Below, in pieces: positions 9,490-20,751 of a stretch of 26,963 nucleotides of DNA; position 1 is the first letter of the stretch; the number at the start of each line of letters is the position of its first letter. The notes beneath the pieces were generated by a model. That model saw only the letters and a list, made by a program, of their open reading frames with translations. It searched no databases and was not told the origin of the DNA. The stretch covers positions 23,852 to 50,814 of the forward strand of contig BMAT01000466.1 of the NCBI GenBank assembly GCA_019649035.1, in the 5' to 3' direction. The DNA comes from Elysia marginata (Eukaryota; Mollusca; Gastropoda; Plakobranchidae). The position numbers and the translations under genes are program-made.

Positions 9490-10010
9490 AAGTACCTTTC
9501 AAATACTTTGCAAATATCATAATTCATAATAACTTTTCAAGGCATTTGCATTGAAATACAACTTGTATGTCTGGTGCAAAAAAAAAAAGATTAATGATTA
9601 TATTTTGCTCTTAAATTTCAAGGAATGGCACAGTGTGATAATTTAAGGCCTTTAAGATTCGGAAAGGTATCTCTGTATTATACTATAATTTTATCTTGCA
9701 AGTTGTATTTCTTGGTTTTTTTTGTGACTCATCTAATGGTATTAAACTAGAGTAGGTTCTGAAAATAGTTGTATTATGATAAAAAGGGTTGCAGTACCAG
9801 TGACTTCCGCACCCTTTCCAAAATTACTCTTATGAATACAATTTAATTACTTCGCAAATATAATAATTCATACTAAATTCTAAAGACCTTTCCAACAATA
9901 TGCAACATGCATAGGTTTGGTGCGAAATTCTCCATAATGGTATTTTACTCTTTAGTTATAAGGAATAACGTATTGTGACATCATTTACAGGTAGTAGGGG
10001 TTTGATTTCC
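9490..10010 (+). repeat. Right arm of a long inverted repeat, with internal tandem units
   Basis: This is the partner of 7057-7490. It holds two diverged units about 360 bases apart: a GGTGCAAA...CTCTTAAATTTCAAGGAAT unit near 9550-9650 and an ATAGGTTTGGTGC...CTTTAGTTATAAGGAAT...GACATCATTTACAGG unit near 9910-9998. A more distant unit may lie near 9280-9370. The arm continues about 80-90 bases beyond the truncated left arm. The outer terminus and any target duplication were not resolved. Confidence 0.7.
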
Positions 10011-11946
10011 GTGTCCTTATGTTATTTTTCAAACTTATATGACCTCATACTATAAAAATCACAAAGAAAAAATTATGTTACTGAGATTTCCTGTCAGAAC
10101 TTGTCTTTACTAGACTATGGTAGCAATATATAAAGACAGACATTATAGGTGGTTGGGTTGAAATGACGATATAATAAGACACCATTTCTTACTTTATGCA
10201 AAAAGCTAATGTGACATTAATTACTCTGTCTTTTTTAAAACGAAAGGGTGAGGATAAATTTTTCAGAACATATAAATCCTAGCCAAAACCTTTTTTGAGG
10301 TGCAGTGCCGTGAAGGCCCTAGTGCAGTGAATGCAGCCATCTATTTTTAGTTAGAGCTTAGACTATGGAAGATTCTGTAGGGGCAGGTATTGGTTATCAG
10401 TGCCAGGCAGAACACTTAATAAAGGTGATTAAACTTTCTTACTTTTTGTCATAGATGCTGAGTAGCGGAAATTCTGCTATGTTCTGACGTCTCCGATTAT
10501 TTTCTGCTATCTACTGTCACTGAATGTCCATGCAGATATCCGCTATCACCGATACAAATTTAAGGAGATACATGCGGCAGGTTGCTGCCTATAAAATTAA
10601 TTCTATTCTACTCCCGTAGAGTATAAAAAGAGGATCACCTGAGGGATAAACCTGTGGAAACCCAACTTTTTCTCCAAAGGATCATCTGCGTACCAATCCA
10701 ACCGGCTAAGTAAATAAAATAGCGGAGGTTGATGAGAATTGCTCGAACCAGAGAGCGTAAAATGAACCTTTACAGGCTAAGTTTAGAAGAACAGAATATG
10801 AAAGTAGAAAGTTCTTTTTAAGCAAAAGCACAGGTAAATTTGTAATCTAGGGTTATCAACAGGCGAAAAGTTTGCAAACTTATTATACCTGACAAACTTA
10901 AACAGTCCTAGCACAATATCATAGCATAGTCAAAAAAAGGTTCTAAATCAATGTTGTACCAGCCAAGCAAGACAGATGGACTAGATTAAGATTAGCTACC
11001 AGGTACTGCTATAGTAGGTCATTTCATGAAACTTTTACTGAACTGCAAACAGTACTGTAGATTTATGGATCTTTTATAGGTCCAACTTATAATTTTTCAC
11101 ATCTAAGATCTAACAGTATCTCATTAAACTTAGTCTAGATTTGTATTTTTTTCAAGGGATGCAAATTCATTTTAGACAGAAATTCAGACGGGGGTTATGG
11201 GTGTCAACTGAAAGCCATAACATCTAGAAACCTTTATGTCAAGGACAATGGATATAGGGATTGAGATCTAAATAAACCAGCAATGTGAATTTTTAGTATT
11301 TAACACCTAATCTAATGCCAATAATGATATCTGTACATGTATTTAGATTTAGATTTTTGTTCTTACTTCTAAGATCTAGCTTGGATTAAATTTGTCTAAC
11401 ATTGAGGAATTTTAAAGGAAGCTGACAGGGTGAATTGAACGCTACTTGCTGAACTTAGATCTCAGCCCAGATCTTTTAAAAACAAAATAAATCATTAAAA
11501 AATGGCTCAGGAGACTTCTTTGCATAAAAGGATTCAGTTTCTGGTGAATATCTATACTTGGTTTTAAACTAAACCAATCTCCCTTTAACATGGAAAAGGG
11601 TGTAGGGGTCGGGTCAGTCATCATTTACTGCACTTAACTAGTGCACAAAGAACTGTTTAGTACCATCTCCATACAGTATTTGGATGAGACTATCATATTT
11701 TGTCAGATTTACCATTCAGGACAACAGTTGGTTTATTTACTTTTCTTTCTCTTTCTCTTTGTCTTCTTCATCATGCTTCTTGATGTCTTCCTTTTTCATA
11801 TAAATATATTCTTAATACTTGGGCTCCTCTTCCTTCTTTAGTCTCTTCTTCAATATTTTTTTTTATTTACCACTTTGACATTATGAAATTCAATATTGTA
11901 ATAAGAAAAATGTAATTTATTTCTGTTGCTTTTTTGTCTTTCCCAG

Positions 11947-12027
11947 CTTCTGGTCAGATGCCGCCCTTTTGTGCCTGAATGTTTGATGCACACTGTGGAA
12001 AAAATCCTTTTTTTCTTATTGAAGTGA
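11947..12027 (+). CDS. SDR-family dehydrogenase, proposed terminal exon
   Basis: After TTTTTTGTCTTTCCCAG the phase-0 frame reads LLVRCRPFVPECLMH, then TVEKILFFLLK, and TGA at 12025-12027. It follows directly on ...LDPYI from the exon ending at 1951. It fits the short C-terminal tail of BDH1/retinol-dehydrogenase-type SDRs: an aromatic/hydrophobic helix, a (L/F)(L/V)P segment, then a closing hydrophobic helix. Phase, position in the protein, acceptor quality and stop all agree. The evidence is moderate because the exon is only 26 codons and lies about 10 kb from its neighbour. Together the three exons give about 173 residues, roughly half a BDH1-sized protein. Confidence 0.7.
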   Translation, partial: LLVRCRPFVPECLMHTVEKILFFLLK

Positions 12028-13020
12028 ACAATTCCACTAAGGTAAATAATGGAAGCTTTAAATACTTGAATGTGTTTATTATTTATAACTAATAAACATT
12101 CTTAATTTGAATAAGTTGTAAGGGCAGCGAAAAGTAGAGTGTAAATTCTTTTATGCTTTGCACACTGTCAGAATGTGTAAGATGTAATAGTTTTATCATT
12201 TATCAATTTTTGCTGTTATCTTGAGGTATTAATATATAAGGTAATGACTATGTGGAAGTGTTTTAATTTTTTTTCACCAGTAGTATATTTTTACATCTTA
12301 AAAAAATTTAAAGAAAAAATTTAAAATACATTGTCTAATCACTTTTACGTTTTTTTAGTTCAAATGAAAATATAATTCAGACTTTTTGAGATTTGTTGTA
12401 ACACAGTAGGCAAAACTCAATTTTTTTAATGCAATATCTATGTATACTGTAAGTGTTGCTTGTTGCCCGTAACTTTCTGCAAAGGATTTATTAGGATTTT
12501 ACAAGTGTATTAGGATGAATGTATGATAAACGGAAAGTAAAATTGACTAATACTGTCTTTTGAACTTGTGTCAGTAACACAACCTGGTTAATGCTGTCAG
12601 AGGTTGCATAGGTTTATTTTTTGAGTAAGGGCCTTTCCAAAGGTTTATCAAATACTGAAAATGTAAAGTTGTTTCCTTTTCTCTAAATCTACAAGACAAA
12701 CAAAACCTTGGCTTCCTAAGTGTCCAACCTCTATTTGTGAAAAGTGCTTTAGAGCCTGTTCATAAGATGACTTGCCCATACTACAGGAAATCCATTTTTT
12801 TCAATAATTAATTATCACCCTATTCTGGCAAGGTTAACAATTACATGTAGGGAACTGTATGACTCAGTAAATGAAGTTTCAACTTATAAACCTTTTCTTG
12901 ATAAGATAAGAAAAAAAAAACATGTCTAATGCTTATAGTATAAATATCTTGCCCAGCAGCCTCACACCTGATACATTTTGTTCAACTTAAAGGCAAATTT
13001 TCAATTTTGTGATAGCCTCA

Positions 13021-13026
13021 AATAAA
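13021..13026 (+). promoter_or_regulatory. Possible polyadenylation signal AATAAA
   Basis: It lies about 1 kb downstream of the proposed stop codon. AATAAA is expected by chance in AT-rich DNA, so support is weak. Confidence 0.25.
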
Positions 13027-13299
13027 CATAATCCTTTTAAATTATTGTTTTCTTGATTAAACATGTACACGTTAAATATATGCCTTTGCTTTTATTTGCA
13101 AGGAAACAATTTTTCTTTTCTTTCTTTTTTTGAGTCTACTTTGTTCCTCGAATGCTTGAAAAAAATGTGATATATTTTTGTGCTTTGTTGTCCATGAGTA
13201 TGGTCTGCATGTGACCAAGGTTGGGGTCATCTAGTGGCTGCTTAATTATTTATATGCAAAGACTTATAACATTTTATGATATCTATCTGTGTGATGAGT

Positions 13300-13312
13300 G
13301 CTTGAAACTTAC
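13300..13312. repeat. Target-site duplication of SINE, left copy
   Basis: GCTTGAAACTTAC is repeated without mismatch at 13480-13492. Confidence 0.9.
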
Positions 13313-13479
13313 TACTGGTTGGGTCGGTGTCAGTGTAATGTGACCGGCTGAGGCTAAGTCATGGTATCCCCGCTAGTCTCTGGGTGGCAGCCCGAACATT
13401 GTCATTGGGACCCAAGCCCTGAGAGCACCTTTGAAGTGGAATTGGGCTTGTAAAATATCCTTCAATCAATCAATCAGGA
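13313..13479 (+). mobile_element. 5'-truncated SINE with TCAA-type tail
   Basis: A 167-bp insertion lies between two perfect 13-bp direct repeats. It contains GGTGTCAGTGTAATGTGACCGG, the body motif also seen on the minus strand in the SINE at 6157-6449, and ends in (TCAA)n: CTTCAATCAATCAATCAGGA. No tRNA-like head with A and B boxes is present, so it is a truncated copy. The target duplication and tail indicate LINE-machinery insertion. It interrupts the proposed 3' UTR of the SDR gene. Confidence 0.88.
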
Positions 13480-13492
13480 GCTTGAAACTTAC
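13480..13492. repeat. Target-site duplication of SINE, right copy
   Basis: Identical to 13300-13312. Confidence 0.9.
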
Positions 13493-16400
13493 GTGCATAT
13501 GTTTAGAACAACCTTTTCTGTGCTTGCTTTGAAGTGTATTGAAAATTTAGATGTTATATGTTTTGCATTAATCCTAAACTGATATTCGAGAGTCTGCTCT
13601 GTGAAAGAAAGTTGAGCCAGAATTTGTATGAAAGAGATGCTATTAAGAAGTACATCTGTGTAGCCTTAAGATTTTCTACACAGCGAATATTCAACTTTTA
13701 CTGGCAATTATATAAAATACTATGCCATATGTGCTTTGCAAAAAGTATTATGTGTGAGCTATTAAGAATGAGAATAGAGCGCAAAATCATCATTCTTACC
13801 TGCAAGCAATTGACTTCAAGGAGGGAAATTGCTAACAGGAACGATCTTAATAGGCCCAGCAAATTCTGTGTCCCTTTTAAGTATTGATGGAAAATTAATA
13901 TTTTATAGTATTTTGGAACTCCACATTTTCACTATGTTTGTGTACTTCAGGAGGAAGTTCAGAGATCAAGGGAATGAAGAAAATTCCTACATAAAAAAGT
14001 CAGATTTGATTTGAAAATGTTCTTTATTTAATGTGTGTGTCCATTACGTTGCCAAAGATTGGTTTTCCTGTAAATTATTTCATTAAAAAATTTTTAATAT
14101 GTTTTGAAAGGAGACCTGTATCTTTTCTTGGTATAATTGTATAAAATTTTCATATGATATACCTTGCAACTGGTTCTGGTTATTTGGAATGTGGTGCGCC
14201 TACTTCATCTTTTTTGTTTTTCAGTAATGTCCGTAAGTCGTTAAGTATTCTTTTTAGATAAATGACCTGATTTTTTACATGTGTAGATTTTGGAACAGTT
14301 TTTAAAATTTTACAGTGTCTTTAAAAATATGTTAGCTGACACATTTAACCCGTTTACAAGACATAAATTAACTTGCTTTTCATAATTATGACAAGTTAGA
14401 CCATTTGTGTAACATTGGAAACAAAATTCTAAGGTAGGTTACTGTTGATAATCAATGTACAACTATAGTTGTCCATTTGTTTACTTTCTAATTATCTAAG
14501 CTTATATAAACTAAAGCAAGGGGCTGGTGATGGAATGAACCATTCAGACCTTGTACCTACATGGGTCTAATAACGTCCATAAACATGTGTTCATTTTGTT
14601 TTTGCTCCAGTATATGCTAAGGTGTTTTTTTCAATGTATAAACTTCTTATGAAATATTTATGTCTGTTTAGACCTCCTCTCCAATCTTTGTTTCCCCTTT
14701 TTAATTCCTTTATAAATATTTGCTTTCCTCTTTAAATTGTTTAAAAAACTTTTTTACATTTCATATTTCTCCAAAAACATTTGCTTTCATTTTAAAAGTT
14801 TCTTTCAAAGCCTTTCCTTTTCTCTTTTTTATTTCTTATCCAAACCTTTTCTGTTTCTTTCCTGGTGTAACCATTTTATATAAAAGCTTTTTCCAGTCAA
14901 AGCTCAAAATCACATGTTGTCACAACATTTTGGACAAAACTCATTTTTATTTTCTGCATTTCAGATTTAAAAAAAAATGTTTTTGAATTTCCGGATTCCC
15001 CTGTGATTTATAATTCTGTTGTTTTCAATGTGATATTTCTTCAGCCAGTGGTGTGATGAATCACGGGTTTGAGTTGAAAGCTTTTACCTTAATTACAAAT
15101 GTGTATTTTGTGTTGTTTTTTTTATACATTTTTTTCTAGCTATACCTATCATTTGTGTGACACTCCCACAAAATCAGTTTACGTGTAGTTCGGTACATTT
15201 AAGAAAATGTTTTTGAGTACTAAGCAAAATTTTTACTGAAATATTTATTTCCTCCATATCAACCTATAAGACATTGAAAAGAAAAAGGTATAAAATGTCT
15301 TTTAAAGTTGCTAGAAGATGGTACAGCCCTTTTAGCTCTGACAATATGAAAAACTTAAAATCAGTTTTCTCCATTTTTTTTAAATTCAGAGGTCTTGGAT
15401 TCTTTGTCTTTCCAGTAAGGCCTAATTAATATATCAAAATGTATTTTCACTATCTAATAGAGCTTTTGAAGGCCTTTCCAATAAAGTATATGATATAATG
15501 TTACAAAACCCTGCATGTAAACTCATTTTGTAGGATCCCTACACCTTTGATTTTTAGTGTAGCTGAAAATTTACTATGATTAATTTTCTTCTGTTAGTGC
15601 TATATGTTGGTCTTTCAAATTGTCCTTATTTGCTAGGTATAAAATGAAATTTCAATTTTTTTTTAAATCTACGCTTGTATTATAAAAATTTTAGATAATT
15701 ATCCCTTTTTTCTGTAATTTGTTTCAAAACAGCAGTAATTATAGTTTTATATCTTACAAACCAGAATATTGCAGGCCTGGTAATCATCAACATTCAGTCT
15801 TACTCTTCCATGTGAAAGTCAGACTGAATGCAATATTTTGCTTTTGTTTTTTCTTAATTGGAAAAAAAGTTTATATTGCAATCAGTCCAAAAAAGTCCAT
15901 TGTGGACAATTCAAATTTGAGAAGAGACCTTTTAAGAATTTTTCTTAATAAATCAATCAGCAGAAGTTTCATATCTTTGCACAAAATATGGTTAGTGTCA
16001 AGAAAGTTTTAGGCTTTGAAAGCTCAGAAAAATGCAATGTCTTGTAATGTAAGAGTCGCAACGTCCAACACATTTGCAACGGTTGTGAGATGTATGGTTT
16101 GTACAGCCAGGAAGTAAGGGAAATTTGAATTCAATGACAAACAGAGCCGTCCAAAATTTCACTAGTAACTTAGTTTGATATCTATTTTTTCTTGTCTGTG
16201 CTTACTTAGTATTGCGATTTGGATAATGTTGCTATAAAATGCCTGAAAACTAGGTGGAACATGTACCTGGAACATTATTTATAGTGCTGAAAAGCTCAAA
16301 ATAGAAATAATGATACAATTAATACAAATGGTGTATTTGAGCAAACTGCAAATCATAGTCAATGTTTGCCAGCTAGGCTGTTATTTTGTATATGTTTCAG

Positions 16401-16544
16401 TAAACTAATGATCCAAGGAGTCTTTTCTTTATTATTCATATGGAGAAAATGAGACCGTTTTGTTATTTTTAAAATTTTGTTGATTCTTTTACAAGACTTA
16501 CACCAACTTGCCCAGTCAACTTTGTTTTCCTGCTTTGCAATAAC

Positions 16545-16550
16545 AATAAA
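16545..16550 (+). promoter_or_regulatory. Possible distal polyadenylation signal AATAAA
   Basis: The context is CAATAACAATAAAATTTATT, followed about 20 bases later by a strong T-rich stretch. It could be the end of the SDR transcript, just before the convergent minus-strand LINE remains begin at 16729. Confidence 0.3.
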
Positions 16551-16728
16551 ATTTATTACAACAAATGACCTTTTTCTTTTTTTTTTTAAAATTTTTTTTA
16601 ATACATTTTTTTTAATTCAATAAAACTGGAGATGGATGTTATAGGAGTCCGAAATAGGACAGTGGCTGTATTTCAAATTCAATACAGTCATATAGCCAAA
16701 TTTGATTATAATCATCAATAATAACAAG

Positions 16729-16947
16729 TTAAACCATAAGAAAAGGGTTCAACAAGGTTTGGCGTTTTACTGGCGTTTTACTTTCTAAAATGCTTTTTGT
16801 TGTTGTATTTTTATTTCCTAAAAATTTAAAGAAAATTATTTTAATAGTTTTTATAACCTCGGATGGCATTATTAAACTTGGTAGAAGTTGTAAAATGCTA
16901 CATATCCCATGAATTTTTAAGGGCTGAATTTGGCCAGCTCTAGACAA
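16729..16947 (-). mobile_element. LINE remnant: post-RT region of L1/Tx1-like element
   Basis: The minus-strand frame reads LQLLPSLIMPSEVIKTI, then IIFFKFLGNKN, then VKRQTLLNPFLMV. This fits the conserved block after the RT palm in L1/Tx1-like elements ('..L...P....I..IN..IF.F.W......KR..L..P...GG'), with Gly in place of the usual Trp. It belongs to the copy with RT at 17128-17373 or to the copy at 18990-20751. The stretch between 16948 and 17127 is a decayed part of the same coding region. Confidence 0.7.
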
Positions 16948-17127
16948 GCATCGTTTGATTAATTTTGCCTCTATGCAGTTTTCTTTATCTCACTCGCTCC
17001 ACATTGGGTACTAAAGTAGACTCATTAGTGATAATTTCAATGCGCCGACTTTTCAAGTCCATTATAAGTGTTTTCAGATTCAATATGATCAGGAAAAGGC
17101 ATGATCAGAATTTTAACTACATTAAGA

Positions 17128-18740
17128 CTAAGGCTCGATACGTTTGAGAAATATAATTATTAAGTTATCGAGAATTACATCAGTGCTCCTTTTATTATTT
17201 ACAAAGACTAAAGTATTATCTGCATATAGCAAAAATATCACTTTGTTGCCGTCTGGTAATCTGAACCCTTCGATTGATCCAGATTGTTCAATTTTCACTG
17301 CAAGAATGTCTACCGCCATGACAAAAAGCAATGGAGAGATAATGTATCCTTTACTTATCCCCCTTTCCGCCATGAAACTTGCGTTTCACACACAACATCT
17401 CCTTTGAGACAATAGGACATCAAGTCATCTGAAAAAAAAAATATCCCAAAGCCGGATGATTCAAATGTATTTACAATAGGACTAGGATACGTCAAAATCA
17501 TATTGGAAGCTTTGTCGAAACCAATGCACATCAAACATTATGGGTTTTATGTTTCTCGAGTATATTCCGTTATATCATGTACCTGCTGTAAGATTTGAGC
17601 TATATTCTGTTCTTTCATGGACCCAAACTGAGAATCTTGGATAAGATATTGTACCACTGATTGTTGGCTTGTTGCCCAGAGCCTTGCAAGATTTTTAACA
17701 CACGGTAGCGATGCTGTTCTCCCCTTGGGAAGACTCATTTTTCATCCATTATAAGGTTGTCAAACTTCTTCCTTTGTGATGTATTCTTCCAATCTGTGCA
17801 ATTTTTTTGTGATATAACTGTGGTATTGTTAGACTTTCAATAAACTTGCAGAAGCTTTTACCCGCAGCTTCTCCTCAAGAACACAACCATTTAAAACACT
17901 TTGAAGACACTTCCAGAGTTTCATTTGTACCCTTCGTTTTTACCTCATTTGTATCGTATAAATATTCAATGACGTTACGCTTAGTTCTGTTTTTTTTCTA
18001 GTGATATGACAAATTTCTAACTTTTCCCACCCTCTTCCATCCACTGAATGCTAGCTCTTAATTTAATCCCTTTAGTTTTGTAATGCTGTAATATTTCTTA
18101 TTTTGACGTAAGTTCGTTTGTAAGCTCTCCTAAATGCTTATTGAGGATTTTTTTCATCAAATCTTCCTGTAACCTTTTTTCTCTGTTTAAAAAGTTCTTT
18201 AGTCGAATTCTTTTTCCTCATGACCATTAATTTGCTCAAGTTATGGCTCGATTCAGCTAAGTCTTTCTTGATCATTTCCCCATTTAAATGGGTGTCGAGA
18301 TCCTTGTTCTCGAATTAACTATGAGAAATGGTGTTTTTCATTAACTCTACACATACTGGGTCTTCAATAATGGAGATATTTTTAAGTAGGGAGATGGACC
18401 TTTTTGAAATTCTACAAAACAAAGAGTACGCAAAACAGCTCTGTGATCGCTATAGCCTATTGATTTAGTTACAGGGCCATATAAAAAAGGTGATAGCATT
18501 TCACCAACAAAGATGATAGTGTAAGCGCCGAGTAGAGTGATGATTTGCTTTGCGCCTAAGAGGGTTTTTTCAGTTGGATGTAGGTATCTCCAAACGTCGA
18601 TAAAATTCAATTGCAAAATGGTTTAAAAAGTTCTTTACAGGAACTTCTTTATGTTCCCATTGTTATATGTTACATTATTAAAGTCTCCCAAACAGACAGT
18701 ATTTTCCGAGTTAAGTGACTCGAAGAAAACTTTTAAAATA
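17128..18740 (-). mobile_element. L1/Tx1-like LINE, copy B: endonuclease C-terminus and RT, degenerate
   Basis: Read 5' to 3' on the minus strand, it starts at about 18735 with SENTVCLGDFNN (endonuclease GDFN motif). It continues with FIDVWRYLHPTEKTL and SIGYSDHRAV (SDH catalytic motif; 18347-18616), then a heavily broken linker. Next come GFDKASNMILTYPS and IVNTFESSGFG near 17460-17550 (RT motif A area), GISKGYIISPLLFV (motif B area) and LLYADNTLVFV (motif C, Asn replacing the second Asp of YADD) at 17128-17373. Stops and frameshifts are frequent, so it is dead. The first half of the endonuclease is missing, as expected for a 5'-truncated copy. Confidence 0.85.
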
Positions 18741-18989
18741 ATGCCTGGGGGTTATTAGAGAAACGAAATTTTATTCTTTTCCATACAAGAATCGTAAACC
18801 TTTATAAGGTATAGGAATTAATAAAATATTGTCAATCTAGAAACCGAGATACAATAATTGCGAAAAAAAGCTCTATAGTTTTTGATTCTCATTTTTTTCC
18901 CTGTGCCTTTCCTAACATGTTTGGACCCAACATTACCACATTTCTAGTGATCTTTACTAGTAAAGAGTTTTTTTTTAGTGACGTTAGTC

Positions 18990-20751
18990 TTTTCTTCTAT
19001 GAACCCTCAACTTAACAAGAGCAGTGCGCTCTTTAAAAAGTGTTGAGACCCATTCTTATAAAATTTTTGCCAAAACCAAAATGTTTGAAAGTCTCCAAGA
19101 TGAATTTGACAGAGACCGTATGGAAGGCCTTTTTGTAGTCAAGGGCTAGTATGATGCTGTCCGCCCCTTTATCGTTTTCATGTTTAAGTATTTTAGCGGT
19201 TTCTCTCAGAGTCATAGAAATATTTCTCCCTGTTATAAAACCGGACTGGTCCGTACTTATGATATCCCCTACAACTTTATTCTAACGTAGCGCAAGAGCT
19301 TTGGCGAGGATTTTGTAGTCAGTATTAGTTAGTGATATAGGGCGCCAGTTGCCTAGATCCTCTCTAGGTAGTTCTTTACTTTCATGAAGTAGAATGATCA
19401 TCCCTCTTTTTTGGGATAATGTCAGGTGGCCTGTTTCGAAACCAAGCAAATATGATTCCATCAGATAGGTTCTTAACTCAGAAAAATGTGCAGAATTCTG
19501 TAGGAATACCGTCTATTCCGGGGGAAGAGTTGTTTTTCATTGATTTGAGCGCTGTGAGGATCTCCGCTTCAATCAGAGGTTTGTCACATACGTTTTTGTC
19601 CTCTTCTTTAATCTGAGGAAAGTTTATATCAGCCAAAAATGGATTACCTAATTCAGACACCTGGAGGTCGGATTTACCTTCAAAGTAAAGTTCCTAATAA
19701 AATGAAGTTATTTGTTCTAAAACTTCATATGATTATGAAACTGTTTTCCCCTGGTTAATTTTTATACAGTAGATAGTGTTATTTTTTGCTATATGCTTTT
19801 CTAGTCCAAGAAAAAATTTATTGCTTTTTTCCCCTTTCTCTAGCAAAACCTACCATATTTTCGGCTGATTTCTTTTATTTCTATTTTAATGATCTACCAT
19901 CGTTGGTGCGGGTCCAGGTCAGGAAACTTATCTAGCGCGTTGTCGAGATATTCTTTTACAATTTCAACGTTTGCGGGATCATCCAGAAGTGATATATTCA
20001 ACTTAAAATGTCGATGGACCATGTTCAAAGGTTGCGAAGTTCAAGGTTTCAAAAATAGGCCTATGGATTTAATATTTGAGTCCGTTGCGTGGCTTATAAG
20101 ATTTTCTCCAAGAAATATATAATCGAGTCTCCTCGCAATTAAGGGGTTTCTTCTGGACCAAGTAAAATTCTTTTCCTCTGGGTACTGTTACCTCCATATA
20201 TCTGTCAGTTGAAATTCAGAGCCTCAAGTGTTCAGTTTTGATACGGTATTTTCTTGATGATAACTTCCTGAAACTATATCTAGTTTGTTGTTCATAACAG
20301 TGTTGAAGTCACCTAAACAAATGAGGTTATCTATTCCCTCGGGTCCAATTTCTGCTTTGATAACATGCTCTACGTTGGTTAAAAAGGATATTTTTTCTTT
20401 TTCACAACAAGGTCCGTAGATGTTGACAAAAGTCAATGTTTCTTACTCAGTTTTTATTGAGGAGATCAGCATTCTTTCATTTTTGAACAGCAGCTTTACG
20501 TTATTGTCTTTTAGGGATTTGCTGAAGAGTGTAACAATGCCCTTGCTTCTTTTGGTTCCGCTTGTAGAGTGAATTAAGCCTCCCTATTCTTTCTCTAGCT
20601 CACTGATATCTTTTTCTTCTAAATATGTTTCTTGTAGAGCTGTGAGAGTTAGATTCTCTTCTTTTATAAGTTTAAAAATAGTTTTCCTTTTCATAGTATT
20701 TCTTAAGCCTTGAACATTCCATGACAAGAATTTAATTTTAGATTCATCCAT
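18990..20751 (-). mobile_element. L1/Tx1-like LINE, copy A: ORF2 start, endonuclease and first half of RT
   Basis: ORF2 starts at an ATG at 20749-20751: MDESKIKFLSWNVQGLR, then LTALQETYLEE, the first two APE endonuclease motifs (Asn and Glu catalytic residues). FVNIYGPC and LICLGDFNTVMN follow at 20224-20436, then ARRLDYIFLGENL near 20120. The SDH motif is lost. After the linker come SPGIDGIPTEF (19478-19660), QSGFITGRNIS and LALDYKKAFHTVSVKFI (19033-19215), the RT motif A region with AFH in place of AFD. In-frame stops interrupt it repeatedly. Motifs B and C are not found before copy B begins, so the 3' part is lost or displaced. Confidence 0.88.

Larger units (their letters stand above)
1952..11946 (+). 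other. Last intron of the SDR gene (about 10 kb, repeat-filled)
   Basis: The donor is GTGAGT at 1952; the proposed acceptor is a strong pyrimidine tract ending TTTGTCTTTCCCAG at 11946. Nearly all recognisable content is mobile DNA, listed separately: LINE fragments, a hAT-like element, a SINE and a long-inverted-repeat element. The stretches 1952-2239 and about 10020-11946 hold nothing I recognise beyond AT-rich sequence; 11740-11860 is pyrimidine-rich low-complexity sequence. If the exon at 11947 is wrong, the intron end moves. Confidence 0.65.
12028..16570 (+). other. AT-rich non-coding stretch, possible long 3' UTR of the SDR gene
   Basis: No credible coding sequence occurs here; frames at 13558-14014, 14720-14986 and 15719-16012 are Phe/Lys/Ile-rich readings of AT-rich DNA. 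Poly-A signals AATAAA occur at 13021-13026 and 16545-16550. The later one is followed by a T-rich run at 16571-16590, as expected of a cleavage region. How much of this is transcribed cannot be told from sequence alone. Confidence 0.4.

Noticed and set aside
11641..11841. Hydrophobic 66-residue frame resembling a membrane segment
   Set aside because: It is a pyrimidine-rich low-complexity tract; the Leu/Phe content follows from base composition.
14720..14986. Phe-rich 88-residue frame
   Set aside because: It comes from T-rich DNA with short repeats of TTTGCTTTC; no protein-like pattern.
17144..17407. Plus-strand 87-residue frame
   Set aside because: It is antisense to the RT motif B/C region of the minus-strand LINE.
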